Below are positions 5,377 to 5,549 of a stretch of 5,549 nt of DNA, in pieces. Below the pieces are notes generated by a model. That model searched no databases, was not told the DNA's origin, and saw only the letters and a list, made by a program, of their open reading frames with translations. The DNA lies in the NCBI GenBank assembly GCA_023701165.1, contig JAMPXL010000097.1, positions 1-5,549 on the forward strand, given 5' to 3'. Source of the stretch: Geothrix sp. (GTDB taxonomy: Bacteria; Acidobacteriota; Holophagae; Holophagales; Holophagaceae). The position numbers and the translations under genes are program-made. The first letter of the stretch is position 1, and every line of letters begins with the position of its first letter.

Positions 5377-5549
5377 ATGCGTCTTCTTGTGGCCCTCGTG
5401 TTCGCGTGTCTCACGCTTTCGGCGCAGCAGTACGATTGGCTGCGCGTCGTGCCGGGATCCAGCTACTGCCCCCGGGAGGACAAGGATGGGGAACGCGCGA
5501 TGTTGGGGCGCAGGGGTTCGGCGGCCACCGACGCCTGGGTCAAGCCCAA
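5377..5549 (+). CDS. Unrecognised exported protein, N-terminal 57 codons (3' part off the window)
   Basis: Translation begins MRLLVALVFACLTLSAQQYDWL and stays open to the right edge. Residues 1-16 look like a signal peptide (Arg2, then a hydrophobic core ending LSAQ), similar in style to the DsbD signal (AAWAQ). Cys11 follows VFA and could be read as a lipobox, but the hydrophobic stretch before it is too short to prefer that. The mature part visible is hydrophilic, with Cys31 in SSYCPRE and no family I recognise. The start is supported by AGG 6 nt upstream and by the signal peptide. It lies 101 bp after dsbD on the same strand, so cotranscription is possible, though the intervening inverted repeats could allow separate control. 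Confidence 0.7.
   Translation, partial: MRLLVALVFACLTLSAQQYDWLRVVPGSSYCPREDKDGERAMLGRRGSAATDAWVKP

Overview
This is a very GC-rich window (roughly 70% G+C by eye, most codons ending in G or C). It holds four genes on the minus strand (positions 1 to 3393) and two on the plus strand (3524 to 5549), with a 130-bp divergent intergenic region between them. Gene style and content (lipoproteins, a full-length DsbD, an envelope polysaccharide deacetylase) suggest a Gram-negative, diderm, high-GC bacterium. Holophagae/Geothrix-like Acidobacteriota is my best guess. That is an inference from overall style; nothing in the window proves it.

Minus strand, in order of transcription: (1) a YedJ/YpgQ-type HD-domain phosphohydrolase (3393 to 2728); (2) 15 bp later, a short COG0720 protein of the 6-pyruvoyl-tetrahydropterin synthase/QueD family (2712 to 2362), whose active-site signature looks like the folate-type PTPS-III rather than QueD; (3) overlapping it by an ATGA stop/start, a predicted lipoprotein with a C-terminal NodB polysaccharide deacetylase domain (2365 to 995); (4) after a 69-bp gap, the N-terminal 308 codons of an FtsK-type DNA translocase (925 to beyond position 1), with the four-helix membrane domain and the start of the linker. 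The first three genes are packed like one transcription unit, and ftsK may be read with them.

Plus strand: a complete DsbD (3524 to 5275), the inner-membrane thiol reductant conduit, with all three redox cysteine pairs visible. A 101-bp gap carrying three consecutive inverted repeats follows. The first 57 codons of an unrecognised exported protein (from 5377) then run off the right edge.

The genes do not form one obvious pathway. Three are envelope functions (periplasmic thiol redox, cell-wall or polysaccharide deacetylation, chromosome translocation at the septum) and two are soluble enzymes (pterin, HD hydrolase). I found no mobile element, CRISPR array, tRNA, rRNA or convincing intrinsic terminator. 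I did not find a clearly new system. The points most worth checking are the PTPS-III-like signature with further active-site changes, the Asp-to-Gly change in the deacetylase metal motif, and the inverted-repeat cluster before the last gene.
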